Notes under the pieces: model-generated
Told to the model about the DNA's origin: nothing
The model's input: the letters and a program-made list of their open reading frames with translations, nothing else
Databases searched by the model: none
DNA from: Lactococcus protaetiae
Lineage (GTDB): Bacteria; Bacillota; Bacilli; Lactobacillales; Streptococcaceae
Reading direction: 5' to 3'
NCBI RefSeq assembly: GCF_006965445.1
Contig: NZ_CP041356.1
Location: 496,001-560,000 of the forward strand
Length of the DNA stretch: 64,000 bases
Shown here: in pieces, positions 25,926 to 34,649 of the stretch
How positions within the stretch are numbered: the first letter of the stretch is position 1
Layout: every line of letters begins with the position of its first letter
Translations under genes and position numbers: made by a program

Positions 25926-27080
25926 ATGAAAAAAGCAGTACATTTTGGCGCAGGTAATATTGGTCGCGGATTTATCGGAGAAATTCTTAGTCAAAATGGT
26001 TTTGAAATTTCCTTTGTTGACGTGAATGCAACAATTATTGATGAATTGAACGCTCGTCATGAATACACAATTGAACTGGCTAACGAAGAGCATACGACAA
26101 TTGAAATTTCTGGTGTTAATGGGATTAATAATGGACAAAGCCCTGACGAAGTTGTTGCTGCAATTGCAGAAGCTGATGTTGTCACAACAGCAATCGGTCC
26201 GAATATTTTGCCTTTTATTGCTGAACTTTGTGCAAAGGGAATTCAAACACGCCGTATAAATGGAGTTAAGAAACCACTTGATTTTATTGCTTGTGAAAAT
26301 ATGATTGGTGGTTCAGAGTTTTTACTTGAAAAAGTGACACCGTTTTTGACTGATGAAGACAAAGCTTATGTGGCTGAGTTTATTGGATTTCCTAATGCTG
26401 CGGTTGATCGTATTGTACCAAATCAAAAGCATGATGATGTTCTTTATGTTGTAGTTGAGCCATTCCATGAATGGGTCATTGATGAAAGTCAGTTGAAAAA
26501 TACAAGCTTTAAACTTGAAGGAGTGCATTATGCCAATAATCTTGAACCTTTCATTGAACGTAAACTTTTCTCTGTAAACTCAGGTCATGCGACAGTAGCT
26601 TATAATGGTGCCTATTATGGTTATAAGACGATTCTTGAGGCTTTACAGCATGAAGAAGTGCTTAATGCTTTGAAAGCTGTTCAAGCGGAAACTCGCGCAC
26701 TTCTCCTTGCCAAATGGGATTTTAAAGAAGAAGACCTTGTGAAATATCATGAAACTATTATTTCTCGTTTTGGAAATACACAAATTATTGATGAAGTGAC
26801 TCGTGTTGGACGGACACCGATTCGTAAGTTGGGTTATGATGAACGCTTCATTCGTCCAATCCGTGAACTCAAAAATCGAGGACTCAGTTATGTTGCACAT
26901 TTAGATGTTGTGGGTAAAATATTTTCCTATATTGATGATAGTGATAGTCAAGCAGTAGAGTTACAATCAATGCTTAAATCTTCTGATTTAGAAGAAGTTA
27001 TAAAAAAAGTAACGGATTTGACTGATGAAAAGCTTATTTCTGAGATTGAAACAGTAGTCAAAAAATACGCTAAATCATAA
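25926..27080 (+). CDS. mtlD: Mannitol-1-phosphate 5-dehydrogenase
   Basis: Oxidises mannitol-1-phosphate to fructose-6-phosphate with NAD, feeding glycolysis; it can run in reverse to make mannitol. The N-terminal Rossmann motif is [13 protein letters not shown] (about residues 5-17), and the polyol-dehydrogenase segment [10 protein letters not shown] and the catalytic-lysine helix region follow. The 384 residues are normal. AAGGAG precedes the ATG after a long untranslated leader (about 125 nt) from its own promoter. Confidence 0.96.
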   Translation: MKKAVHFGAGNIGRGFIGEILSQNGFEISFVDVNATIIDELNARHEYTIELANEEHTTIEISGVNGINNGQSPDEVVAAIAEADVVTTAIGPNILPFIAELCAKGIQTRRINGVKKPLDFIACENMIGGSEFLLEKVTPFLTDEDKAYVAEFIGFPNAAVDRIVPNQKHDDVLYVVVEPFHEWVIDESQLKNTSFKLEGVHYANNLEPFIERKLFSVNSGHATVAYNGAYYGYKTILEALQHEEVLNALKAVQAETRALLLAKWDFKEEDLVKYHETIISRFGNTQIIDEVTRVGRTPIRKLGYDERFIRPIRELKNRGLSYVAHLDVVGKIFSYIDDSDSQAVELQSMLKSSDLEEVIKKVTDLTDEKLISEIETVVKKYAKS

Positions 27081-27094
27081 AATTACTCAAATTT

Positions 27095-27125
27095 TCCCTC
27101 ACGTTGATTGAGGGATTTTTGTTTT
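27095..27125 (+). terminator. Terminator after mtlD
   Basis: Stem TCCCTCA/TGAGGGA with loop CGTTGAT, then TTTTTGTTTTTG. Confidence 0.85.
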
Positions 27126-27154
27126 TGTAAGCTATAGAAGTTAACCGTTTCCAC

Positions 27155-27183
27155 TTGAAAAATTTAGGTGAAAATGATAATAT
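27155..27183 (+). promoter_or_regulatory. Promoter of the 6S RNA candidate
   Basis: TTGAAA, a 17-bp spacer, then the extended -10 TGATAATAT, predicting a start near 27190. Confidence 0.6.
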
Positions 27184-27190
27184 AGAAACA

Positions 27191-27390
27191 TAGAAAAGCA
27201 CTGGAATGTGCGAGCTCTTTCATTTTTTTGACCGACTATATTTGTATTGCATAGGGGTTCATGAGACATTCGGTAGCGTAATACCTCGAACGAAAGTAGG
27301 GGAAGCTGACTTGAAGCGAGAACACCCACCTGGCGTTTTAGCGGGTTCAATACACGAGGGAGCATACGGCATTCAATCAGTGTTTTTTTG
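27191..27390 (+). ncRNA. ssrS: Probable 6S RNA
   Basis: A transcript of about 200 nt with its own promoter, ending in a T-run right after the closing stem (CACTG at 27199-27203 with CAGTG at 27378-27382; GAATG with CATTC just inside). The segment around CGAGAACACCCACCTG ... GGGTTCAATACACGAGG resembles the conserved Firmicute 6S region, and the long imperfect duplex with internal loops fits a promoter mimic. No open frame with a ribosome site fits. 6S RNA sequesters sigma-A RNA polymerase in stationary phase. tmRNA, SRP RNA and RNase P RNA signatures are absent. A covariance search is needed to settle it. Confidence 0.65.
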
Positions 27391-27399
27391 TATATTTAG

Positions 27400-27689
27400 T
27401 TATGTACTTCACTTGCGTAAAAGGTAACTGGAGGAGTTTGGCATGGATTTGATAAAAAAACAACCCACTCAATAAAATTGGTGGGTATGCTCAGGTTATT
27501 ATACCATTGTAAAAACATACTTTTTCTAAAAAGCTGTTTTTGTTTGGCTATCTCATTCGTATGATAGCGAAATCATGGACAAGATTATCTTACCATATTT
27601 ATCTAAGAAGGGATTATAACAATTAGTAATAACTTTTGTTAACAGTGAATAAGTAAAAAATGAAAGTTATTGGTTTTGTATAAAAATTC
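27400..27689. other. Gene-free stretch between 6S candidate and tRNA-Lys
   Basis: It holds an imperfect inverted repeat AACCCACTC/GGTGGGT at about 27462-27486 and otherwise AT-rich sequence. I see no gene, but a short peptide with GGAGG at about 27431 (ATGGATTTGATAAAAAAAC) opens and stops within about 12 codons. Confidence 0.4.
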
Positions 27690-27718
27690 TTGCATTTTTC
27701 GGTGAAAAAGCGTACAAT
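27690..27718 (+). promoter_or_regulatory. Promoter of tRNA-Lys
   Basis: TTGCAT, a 17-bp spacer, then TACAAT, 37 bp before the tRNA. Confidence 0.75.
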
Positions 27719-27754
27719 AGTGAAGTAAGTTTTGGGCTTACGTATTAAGAAATC

Positions 27755-27826
27755 GCCTCCTTAGCTCAGTTGGTAGAGCAGTAGACTCTTAATCTATGGG
27801 TCGTAGGTTCGAGTCCTACAGGGGCA
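27755..27826 (+). tRNA. tRNA-Lys(CTT), one base short in the acceptor stem as written
   Basis: D-arm, anticodon loop CTCTTAA and T-loop GGTTCGAGTCC are perfect. The 3' acceptor strand reads AGGGGC, while the 5' strand GCCTCCT needs AGGGGGC; one G is missing from a G run at 27821-27824. With it restored all seven pairs form and A is the discriminator. This is the same kind of defect as in six protein genes here. Confidence 0.88.
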
Positions 27827-27840
27827 TATAAAATAAAAAT

Positions 27841-27866
27841 AAGTGTCGTTAAGACGCTTGTTTTTA
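27841..27866 (+). terminator. Terminator after tRNA-Lys
   Basis: Stem AAGTGTC/GACGCTT with loop GTTAA, then GTTTTTATTTTT. Confidence 0.85.
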
Positions 27867-27891
27867 TTTTTAGTAAGTATTCTTTTGAATA

Positions 27892-27920
27892 TTGCACTTA
27901 TAAATTTTCTGTGATATAAT
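27892..27920 (+). promoter_or_regulatory. Promoter of the PnuC-type transporter gene
   Basis: TTGCAC, a 17-bp spacer, then TATAAT, 61 bp before the start codon. Confidence 0.75.
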
Positions 27921-27980
27921 TTTTCCAAAAGTTTAATAAATTTTAATTAAGAATTCTTTTAATGAGAATATGGAGAGAAT

Positions 27981-28727
27981 ATGAACGTTTTTACTAGGGG
28001 ATTATCACAAACTTTTTCACCTAAAAATGTGATTCGTGAACTTATCACCTTACGTTTCTTTGACTATATAATGCTTTTAGTGATGCTTGTTGCGCAAGTG
28101 GCAGCCTATATTGCAACTGATGCATTTGATTTGATTAGTAATCTGTCGTTGGTCGTTGGGATATTTACGATTCTGAATCTTATTTTGATGAATAGAGGAC
28201 GATTGACTAATTATCTTTGGGGGACAATTGGAACGATTTTTTGGTGGATTATAGCATTACAAAGTCATTTGATTGGTGATATTTTTAGTCAGACTTTTTA
28301 TTTGATCATGCAATTTGTAGGGATTTACTTTTGGCAGAAAAATTTGGATGATTTTGAGGGAGGCTCTGGTGAGGTAGCTCCTCGGAAGATAACAGCTAAG
28401 ATTGCAAGTCTTGCTATTTTAGCCTTTGTAGTGATTTATGGAATTGTTTTGGCTACTTCTCATGGACTTCATGGGCAGCAAATTTTTCTAGATGCAACGC
28501 TTTTGCCTCTAGGAATATTGTCTATGATATTAATGACTTATGGCTATCGTTCACAATGGTTGGGATGGATTTTGATTGATTCTATCAATGTTATCATTTG
28601 GTTTAATAATTGGAATTCTGGAATACATGGTGGTAGCTCTGCGTTAGGAATGTTCGTTTTGCAGATTACGATGCTATTAAATTGTATCTACGGAACGTAT
28701 CTTTGGTTTAGCAAGAAACCGGAGTAA
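27981..28727 (+). CDS. pnuC: PnuC-family nicotinamide riboside transporter
   Basis: A membrane protein of 248 residues with about seven hydrophobic helices. The family signature is visible in the first half (GTIGTIFWWIIALQSHLIGD, then the QFVGIYFW helix) and again as GWILIDSINVIIWFNN near residue 195, the substrate-binding helix. It facilitates uptake of nicotinamide riboside, trapped inside by phosphorylation, to supply NAD. It is monocistronic, with its own promoter and a palindrome-based terminator. The vitamin specificity is inferred; thiamine or riboflavin relatives exist. Confidence 0.85.
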   Translation: MNVFTRGLSQTFSPKNVIRELITLRFFDYIMLLVMLVAQVAAYIATDAFDLISNLSLVVGIFTILNLILMNRGRLTNYLWGTIGTIFWWIIALQSHLIGDIFSQTFYLIMQFVGIYFWQKNLDDFEGGSGEVAPRKITAKIASLAILAFVVIYGIVLATSHGLHGQQIFLDATLLPLGILSMILMTYGYRSQWLGWILIDSINVIIWFNNWNSGIHGGSSALGMFVLQITMLLNCIYGTYLWFSKKPE

Positions 28728-28761
28728 TGTATATTCTGCATATCATAGAATGGATTAAAGC

Positions 28762-28790
28762 GCTGTCAGTATACTGACAGCTTTCTTTTC
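28762..28790 (+). terminator. Palindrome-based terminator after pnuC
   Basis: GCTGTCAGTATACTGACAGC followed by TTTCTTTTC. This is the interspersed palindrome with TA added at its centre. A variant copy CTGTCAGTGTGCTGACAG lies at 28836-28853 in the araT leader. Confidence 0.75.
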
Positions 28791-28873
28791 AAATGAAAAT
28801 TGTCTGAAAAAAGTGTATAATACTGAAAAAGACTTCTGTCAGTGTGCTGACAGGGAAGAGTGAAGGAAGCGTT

Positions 28874-30049
28874 ATGGATTTAACAAATAGATTTAACCCC
28901 AATTTAGATAAAATTGCAGTTTCGATGATTCGTCAGTTTGACCAACAAGTTTCTAGTATTCCAGGAATTGTAAAATTAACTTTGGGTGAGCCTGATTTTT
29001 ATACACCTGAACATGTGAAACAGGCTGGTATTGCGGCGATTACAGCGAATCAGAGCCATTATACTGGAATGGCTGGTTTGCCTGAATTAAGACAAGCCGC
29101 TAGTGATTTTATGGATCAAAAGTATGGGTTGACTTTTAGTCCAAACAATGAAATTTTAGTTACAGTTGGGGTTACAGAAGCAATTTCTGCAACTTTACTT
29201 TCAATTTTGGTGGCTGGTGATGAGGTATTAATACCTGCGCCGGCGTATCCTGGTTATGAGCCTTTAATTACACTGGCTGGTGGAACTTTGGTTGAAATTG
29301 ATACCACGACAAATGATTTCGTTTTGACGCCTGAAATGCTTGAATCTGCGCTTGTAGAACATGCTGGAAAAGTAAAAGCAGTTATTTTGAATTATCCTGC
29401 AAATCCGACAGGGGTGACCTATACTCAGGAACAAATTCAACAACTTGCAGAGGTGGTCAAACATCATGAAGTCTTTGTCATTGCTGACGAAGTTTATAGT
29501 GAACTAAATTATACCGGACAATCTCATGTTTCAATTGCACAATATGCTCCTTCACAAACGATTGTATTGAATGGTTTATCTAAATCTCACGCGATGACAG
29601 GATGGCGGATTGGACTGATTTTTGCTCCGTCATTGCTGACAGCGCAAATCATCAAGACTCATCAGTATTTGGTTACATCAGCGAGTACACAATCTCAGTT
29701 TGCTGCGATTGAGGCGCTTAAAAATGGGGCAAATGATGCAGAGCCGATGAAAAAAGAATATTTGAAACGTCGTGATTTTATCATTGAGAAGATGAGTAAA
29801 CTTGGTTTTAAAATCATCAAACCTGATGGTGCGTTTTATATTTTCGCTAAAATTCCTGATGATTTGAATCAAAATTCATTTGAATTTTGTGTTGATTTTG
29901 CGCAAAATAAGTCTGTTGCTATTATCCCTGGGATTAGTTTTGGTCAGTATGGTGAAGGGTTTGTAAGGCTTTCTTATGCGGCATCAATGGATGTAATCGA
30001 ACTTGCGATGTCACGTTTGACAGAGTATGTCACTGATAAACGCAGCTAA
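28874..30049 (+). CDS. araT: Aromatic amino acid aminotransferase
   Basis: A PLP-dependent class I aminotransferase that interconverts Phe, Tyr, Trp and their 2-oxo acids; the first step of aroma formation from amino acids in lactococci. I start it at 28874 (MDLTNRFNPNLDKIAVS), 391 residues, behind GAAGGAAG. The upstream GTG reading starts inside a palindrome. The Schiff-base lysine is Lys237 in LSKSHAMTGWRIG, and NYPANPTG and the C-terminal arginine FVRLSYA are present. Location before recO is the same as in streptococci, which favours araT over other class I enzymes. Confidence 0.9.
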   Translation: MDLTNRFNPNLDKIAVSMIRQFDQQVSSIPGIVKLTLGEPDFYTPEHVKQAGIAAITANQSHYTGMAGLPELRQAASDFMDQKYGLTFSPNNEILVTVGVTEAISATLLSILVAGDEVLIPAPAYPGYEPLITLAGGTLVEIDTTTNDFVLTPEMLESALVEHAGKVKAVILNYPANPTGVTYTQEQIQQLAEVVKHHEVFVIADEVYSELNYTGQSHVSIAQYAPSQTIVLNGLSKSHAMTGWRIGLIFAPSLLTAQIIKTHQYLVTSASTQSQFAAIEALKNGANDAEPMKKEYLKRRDFIIEKMSKLGFKIIKPDGAFYIFAKIPDDLNQNSFEFCVDFAQNKSVAIIPGISFGQYGEGFVRLSYAASMDVIELAMSRLTEYVTDKRS

Positions 30050-30051
30050 AA

Positions 30052-30475
30052 GACTGTCACTGCACGATTTCGCATTATACTATGACTAGCGACTTTACCT
30101 TTTACTCTTGCTGCTTCAGCAAATTGCGATTTGAACTTGCCACTTTATAGGATAGACAGCGGTTTGCGCTAAAGTAGCAATGGATATGCTAGTTGTTTCA
30201 CCTAGTGGCTGAAATCGGAGACAGAGTAAAACGGAGATAGAGCGAATGCCTCTATCGTTGTCAGCTCTGCTGACTTACGAATAGAGGACAAATGTTCTAG
30301 GGATACCCGTGTGTATCGACAACATATCGTAGCAGAGTAATTTCTAAAAGGAATTTTTAGAAATTAGACAGTATTAGAAATATGAGGTCACAGCGGTCTA
30401 GAATTCTGGCGTTGACAACGATGCTTACAGCAATTCGTCAGCACTTAGACACTTGGTCAGCATACTGACAGGATG
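30052..30475. repeat. Mosaic stem-loop repeat R10 (araT-HIT gap)
   Basis: A gene-free stretch of about 430 bp, clearly more GC-rich than the neighbouring genes. It is made of modules seen elsewhere: CTTGCTGCTTCAGCAA hairpin, ATAGAGGACAAATGTTCTAGGG, GGAGATAGAGCGAATG, and short palindromes around TTTAG/CTAAA. It ends in a diverged half-site pair GGTCAGCATACTGACAGG at about 30456-30473, just before the HIT gene ribosome site. It lacks the R1/R2 terminal sequences. Confidence 0.75.
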
Positions 30476-30482
30476 GTAAAAA

Positions 30483-30941
30483 ATGGAATGGTATGAAAAT
30501 CGGATTTTATCTGCGAAAAATGGTACAAATCCAATGGTAATGGTAGAAATGAAAGCAGGATTTGCTGTATTTGGCGATGTGCAATTTTTGCCAGGTTACT
30601 GTGTATTGTTGCCCAAACATGAGATTTTTCAACTGAATGAACTTCCTTTAGTTGAGCGCACACAGTTTCTCTCCGATATGGCTTTACTTGGCGATGCAAT
30701 TATTGCAGCTTGTAAGCCATTGCGCGTGAATTATGATGTTTTGGGAAATTCTGACCAATTTCTCCATGCGCATATTTTTCCGCGCTACGATTGGGAAGAG
30801 CCGAGTCGCCGAGCAAAACCAGTGTGGCTCTATGATGAAGCAAATTGGTATAATGAAGATACAGCTTACCAGCCAGAGATTCATGATGAGCTTCGTAATC
30901 GTATAAAAGAAGAGTTAGTAAAATTAATGACAGAAAAATGA
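30483..30941 (+). CDS. HIT-family nucleotide hydrolase
   Basis: A histidine-triad-type protein of 152 residues. The motif FLHAHIFPRYDWEE corresponds to the H-x-H region, with the third histidine replaced by a non-histidine residue, as in some diadenosine-polyphosphate hydrolase-like members. The upstream strand LPGYCVLLPKHE is the usual HIT core. Likely substrates are nucleoside phosphates such as Ap4A, by family only. It is flanked on both sides by mosaic repeats, and an AGGATGG ribosome site is weak. Confidence 0.8.
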   Translation: MEWYENRILSAKNGTNPMVMVEMKAGFAVFGDVQFLPGYCVLLPKHEIFQLNELPLVERTQFLSDMALLGDAIIAACKPLRVNYDVLGNSDQFLHAHIFPRYDWEEPSRRAKPVWLYDEANWYNEDTAYQPEIHDELRNRIKEELVKLMTEK

Positions 30942-30942
30942 A

Positions 30943-30970
30943 TGCTGACAGAATTCTGTCAGTATTTTTT
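30943..30970 (+). terminator. Palindrome-based terminator after the HIT gene
   Basis: CTGACAGAATTCTGTCAG followed by TATTTTTT: an inverted pair of CTGACAG half-sites forms the whole stem. Confidence 0.8.
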
Positions 30971-30984
30971 GAGTTCAGTTCAAT

Positions 30985-31320
30985 TAAAAGAAGCGGAAAG
31001 CACCAACTTATTTTTCATCATTTCTTGCAAATCATGCTCACGTTTTGGCATAACCAAGTTCGCAGCATCGGAAGCTAGGAGAAAAGAAAAAACGGAACCT
31101 GCTCTACGAGTGGATCTACGCGACCTTGTCGCTTCGCTGTCCATGCTCGCTATGGTGCTAAGGCACCTAGTCGCAGTGGCAATCGACTGAAGTCGGAAGT
31201 TCAAATCGCAATCCAGCAAAGCTGGCAAGACGAAATGGTAAGAGTAAAAGGCAAAGCACAAAGAGCCAACTGGCATTTCTCTACGCTTCTTGACGGTGTT
31301 GCTCATATCTTGCTATAATT
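30985..31320. repeat. Mosaic stem-loop repeat R11 ending in a promoter (HIT-recO gap)
   Basis: It shares block after block with 53990-54416: TTCATCATTTCTTGC, then AGTTCGCA, a CTCTACGA word, ATCTACGCGACCTTGTCGCT, and GCTGTCCATGCTCGCTA. A variable palindrome GGTGCTAAGGCACC (31153-31166), TAGTCG and GTGGCAA come next, and the end is TCTCTACGCTTCTTGACGGTGTT plus a -10. The intervening lengths and hairpins differ. An antisense frame of 108 codons inside it is a by-product of the repeat. Confidence 0.85.
31290..31319 (+). promoter_or_regulatory. recO promoter supplied by the end of repeat R11
   Basis: TTGACG, an 18-bp spacer, then the extended -10 TGCTATAAT. The same TTGACG-18-TATAAT and flanking words occur at the end of repeat R12 before the permease gene. 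Confidence 0.75.
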
Positions 31321-31348
31321 AAATAAAAAGTAGTTGAAAGGAGAGATG

Positions 31349-32104
31349 ATGCGGGATGTTGAAACACGTGGACTGATTCTTTATAGTCAAAATTACAAAG
31401 AAAAAGATAAGCTTGTAAAAATTTTTACTGAGTCGTTTGGTAAACGAATGTTTTTTATAAAAAACTTTGGTAAATCAAAATATGCAAGTGGATTGCAAAA
31501 TTTCACTTCATCAGTCCTTGTGGCAACAATCAATGATGAAGGCTTTAGTTTTATTGATGATGTTAGCGAAACGGTGACTTACAAACATATCATTGAGGAC
31601 ATTTTTGTCAATGCTCATGCCTCTTATATCATCAGTCTTGCAGATAGTGCGATTGCTGACAACCACTATGATCCGGCTTTATTTTCTTTTTTGATTCGTG
31701 CTTTGGAATTGCTTGATGAAGGTTTTGATATGGAAATTATTACCAATATTTTTGAATTACAGGTGCTTAATCGTTTTGGTGTTTCGCTCAATTTTGCGGA
31801 GTGTGCTTTTTGTCACACGACAGCTGGACCTTTTGATTTTTCCTACAAATTTAGTGGTTGCTTGTGTCCGAAACATTTTGATGAAGACTTGAGACGGAGT
31901 CATCTTGACCCAAATGTGATCTATCTCTGCAATCTTTTTCAGGAGATTTCTCTCGATGAACTCAAAAAAATCTCTATCAAACCAGAAATGAAACAAAAAA
32001 TCCGTCAGTTCATTGATGGTCTTTATGATGAGTATGTTGGTATTCACCTCAAAGCAAAGAAATTTTTAGATGGTATGGGAAATTGGGCAGATATTATGAA
32101 ATGA
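31349..32104 (+). CDS. recO: DNA repair protein RecO
   Basis: Loads RecA with RecF and RecR at SSB-coated gaps and anneals single strands. The N-terminal OB fold begins MRDVETRGLILYSQNYKEKDKLV, and the C-terminal four-cysteine zinc site is CAFCHTTAGPF and GCLCPKHF. I choose 31349 as start because AAAGGAG lies 5 bp upstream; the ATG 3 bp earlier is too close. The 251 residues are normal. araT lies upstream with the HIT gene and repeats in between, and the Rgg-like gene follows after 7 bp. Confidence 0.94.
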   Translation: MRDVETRGLILYSQNYKEKDKLVKIFTESFGKRMFFIKNFGKSKYASGLQNFTSSVLVATINDEGFSFIDDVSETVTYKHIIEDIFVNAHASYIISLADSAIADNHYDPALFSFLIRALELLDEGFDMEIITNIFELQVLNRFGVSLNFAECAFCHTTAGPFDFSYKFSGCLCPKHFDEDLRRSHLDPNVIYLCNLFQEISLDELKKISIKPEMKQKIRQFIDGLYDEYVGIHLKAKKFLDGMGNWADIMK

Positions 32105-32111
32105 GGAAGAA

Positions 32112-32981
32112 ATGGCGAGTGAAAATTGGGGAAAAACTTTTCGTGAGCTTCGCGAATTAAGGAACTTTTCTTTATCAAAAGTTGCAGGTCAAGTCATTTC
32201 AAAACAACAGCTTTCAAGATTCGAGCTTGGACAATCAGATATCACGCTACAAAATCTTGTGGCGATACTCGAAAATCTTGGTCTTTCTTTTGAAGAATAT
32301 CTTTCCCATGTGAGAAATTTTGGGATGTTAAAAGAAGATGAATTGTTTGAGCGGATTAATTTTTTAGAAGAAACTGGTGATTGGGAGGCACTCGTAAAAT
32401 TTTATCAAAATCTCAAAAAACGCTATAAAGATACACAAAAAGAGCAGGATTTGTGGTATGCTCTAGGTGCAAAAGCGGTGCTTGCTTATCACCAGTCGGA
32501 CTATCAGTTGACTGAAGATGAAGTGTCACAGCTTGCAGACTATCTATTTTCGATTCTTGAATGGGGGAACAAAGAAGTGATGTTGTTCATCTATACTTTC
32601 TATTTTTTGTCGGAAAACCTCGTTTACGAATTTGCGTTAGAGCTTTACCACAGGACAAAGTTTTACCAAAGAAATTCGGATAATAAAGCTAAAGTTATCA
32701 TGGCAATACGCAATAGTACGCAGTACTTTATCGCCAAAGAAGATAAAAAACGAGCGTTCGAGCTACTCAAGATTTATCGGAAGTTAATTGAAAATCCTGT
32801 GATTGATGTTTATACACGTAAAGAGTATAAAAGTGTTGAAGGGATGTATTATCTCAAATTAGATGATGAAGTTCGTGGAGCAGAGATTTTAGAGAAACTA
32901 GCCGTGATGTATGAAAATTTAGATTATCCAAAGCCTGCAGCTTACCTTCGCAGCATCATTTCAGAAAATCGTCACAAATAA
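32112..32981 (+). CDS. Rgg/GadR/MutR-family transcriptional regulator
   Basis: The N-terminal XRE helix-turn-helix (about residues 8-62; FSLSKVAGQVISKQQLSRFELGQ) is followed by helical TPR-like repeats to residue 289, the architecture of stand-alone Rgg regulators that bind short hydrophobic pheromones. I searched the flanks by eye for a small pheromone gene and found none within the available gaps. It is close behind recO and just ahead of an ABC transporter, which it could control. A terminator forms across its stop codon. Confidence 0.85.
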   Translation: MASENWGKTFRELRELRNFSLSKVAGQVISKQQLSRFELGQSDITLQNLVAILENLGLSFEEYLSHVRNFGMLKEDELFERINFLEETGDWEALVKFYQNLKKRYKDTQKEQDLWYALGAKAVLAYHQSDYQLTEDEVSQLADYLFSILEWGNKEVMLFIYTFYFLSENLVYEFALELYHRTKFYQRNSDNKAKVIMAIRNSTQYFIAKEDKKRAFELLKIYRKLIENPVIDVYTRKEYKSVEGMYYLKLDDEVRGAEILEKLAVMYENLDYPKPAAYLRSIISENRHK

Positions 32982-32997
32982 GTGACGATTTTAATTT
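32969..32997 (+). terminator. Terminator across the Rgg-gene stop
   Basis: TCGTCAC/GTGACGA with the stop codon in the loop, followed by TTTTAATTTATC. Confidence 0.75.
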
Positions 32998-33039
32998 ATC
33001 AAAAAATCCATGCTAAAATCATCTCATTGGAGGTATAAG

Positions 33040-34599
33040 ATGATTATTTACATGAAAAAATTTAAAAAGGAGAACTTATTAGCATTTTTGGCCATCACTA
33101 TGGATGCGTTTTTAACGGTTTTAAGTTCGGTTTTATTGGCAAAATTACTTAATTCGCTAGTTGCGATGAATTTGCGGAAAGTCATGTTTTGGTTGGGAGT
33201 TCTTGTATTTGTCTGGTTGCTTGATAGTTTGACTTGTATTGCACGCGATTTTCTTAAGGAGCGTGTATTGCAATTGGAGTTAAATGCCATCCGAGCAGCG
33301 ATTTTGCAGCCTCTTACTCAGATGAGTTACGTTGAGTTTAATAAAAATAGTACAGAAGATTATAATTCTTGGTTAAACAATGATATGACACTCCTCTATG
33401 ATAATGGTTTTCAACAAATCTATTTTGCTTATGAAGCTATTGTGATGATGATTTTCTCAGGCATTGCAGTCATCTTGTTCCACTGGATATTACTTGTAAC
33501 GATGATTTTGGCAGCTTTTATATTGTTCTATTTGCCAAAAATTTTTGAAGCGTTAATCTCAAAAAGCACTATGCAAGTTTCAGAAAGAGCAAATCAAGCG
33601 TTGGCAACGTCAACTGATTATTTAAAAGGTTTTAGTATACTGTATCAGAATAACCGTTTGGACTACTTTAAACAAAAAATTATGACAGCGTTTGAGCAAC
33701 TGAAAAATGTAAAAATAAAATTAACTTTGGTGCAAGCTTACATGATTTATTCACTAGGTTTTGTGGGTCTGATATTTCAAGGAGTGATATTGTTGGTAGC
33801 GGCAATTTTGATTATTCATCATCAAATTACCGTTGGTGTCATCTTTTCTGTGGGTAATCTTGCAGGAATTATCACAAATTATTCAAAAAGTGCAGCGAAT
33901 AATATCATCACATTGAAAGCTACAGCAAGACTAATGGATAAATATCCAAAAATAAATTCTGTCAGTACTGACAGAAAGCTCAAATTTACTGACAGATTAT
34001 CTGTCCAACATTTGTCAGTAAAATTTGCTCAGCAAGAAATTTCTTATCCAGATTTTACTATTAAAAAAGGTAAAAAATATGCCCTAATAGGCGAGAGCGG
34101 CTCAGGAAAATCAACACTTATTCAGCTCTTACTGGGAAATATACAGGACTATCAAGGAGAAATCTCACTAGATGGAGAAAGTTTCCGTCAAATCAATCCT
34201 AAGTTATTGCCAAGTATCATCAGCAACATTTCACAATTTCCCTATTTATTCCATGAATCTGTAGAGGAAAACTTGACATTGGGACGTAAAATTTCGCCCA
34301 CTCAATTTCTGTCAGTACTGACAAGCACTTGTGCTACAGAGCTTGTCAGTGATAAGAGGAATATCAGCTTTGATAATAATTTATCCGGAGGACAGCAAGC
34401 AAGGATTTCAATTGCTCGTGAGTTGTTAGCGAATAAACCAATTCTTCTTATGGATGAAAGTACAGCAAATCTTGACAAAACTACAGCGCTTATCGTTGAA
34501 CGGAATATTTTGCAAAATCCAAATTTAACGGTTATCATGATTACACATCATCTTTACGATGAAACTTGTCAATACTTTGATGAAATTATAACATTATAA
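33040..34599 (+). CDS. ABC transporter, fused membrane and ATPase domains
   Basis: A half-transporter of 519 residues: about six helices in the first 300 residues, then an ATPase with Walker A GESGSGKST, signature LSGGQQARIS and Walker B ILLMDES. The ATP-binding part is short and ends soon after the H-loop (ITHH). The fold is that of type IV exporters, which work as dimers; the cargo is unknown (peptide or lipid-like molecules are typical). I start at 33040 because GGAGG lies 6 bp upstream. Two palindrome copies (33959, 34309) lie within the linker and ATPase. Confidence 0.87.
   Translation: MIIYMKKFKKENLLAFLAITMDAFLTVLSSVLLAKLLNSLVAMNLRKVMFWLGVLVFVWLLDSLTCIARDFLKERVLQLELNAIRAAILQPLTQMSYVEFNKNSTEDYNSWLNNDMTLLYDNGFQQIYFAYEAIVMMIFSGIAVILFHWILLVTMILAAFILFYLPKIFEALISKSTMQVSERANQALATSTDYLKGFSILYQNNRLDYFKQKIMTAFEQLKNVKIKLTLVQAYMIYSLGFVGLIFQGVILLVAAILIIHHQITVGVIFSVGNLAGIITNYSKSAANNIITLKATARLMDKYPKINSVSTDRKLKFTDRLSVQHLSVKFAQQEISYPDFTIKKGKKYALIGESGSGKSTLIQLLLGNIQDYQGEISLDGESFRQINPKLLPSIISNISQFPYLFHESVEENLTLGRKISPTQFLSVLTSTCATELVSDKRNISFDNNLSGGQQARISIARELLANKPILLMDESTANLDKTTALIVERNILQNPNLTVIMITHHLYDETCQYFDEIITL
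33959..33974. repeat. Complete 16-bp palindrome CTGTCAGTACTGACAG
   Basis: Inside the ABC transporter gene, read as S-V-S-T-D. CTGACAG and TGTCAG half-sites follow within 45 bp. Confidence 0.9.
34309..34323. repeat. Interspersed palindrome, 15 of 16 bp
   Basis: Second copy in the same gene, 350 bp from the first, read as L-S-V-L-T. Confidence 0.85.
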
Positions 34600-34608
34600 T
34601 TGCACAAA

Positions 34609-34648
34609 AAATCGCTGACAGAATTTCTGTCAGCGATTCGATTTTTTA
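34609..34648. terminator. Palindrome-based terminator after the ABC gene
   Basis: ATCGCTGACAGAA/TTTCTGTCAGCGAT, then TCGATTTTTT. The stem is an extended inverted pair of CTGACAG half-sites and may also serve pdhD from the other strand. Confidence 0.8.
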
Positions 34649-34649
34649 A

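Noticed and set aside
27191-27390. tmRNA, SRP RNA or RNase P RNA
   Set aside because: No ANDENYALAA-like tag frame or tRNA-like ends, no SRP GGAA/GCAA tetraloop stem, and no GAGGAAAGTCC-type P4 region; the size also fits none of them.
30980-31306. Antisense open frame of 108 codons between the HIT gene and recO
   Set aside because: It lies wholly within mosaic repeat R11, has no ribosome site and no recognisable protein pattern.
32982-33039. SHP-type pheromone gene between the Rgg-like gene and the ABC gene
   Set aside because: The only short frame (MLKSSHWRYKM) runs into the ABC gene in frame, lacks a ribosome site and is not hydrophobic.
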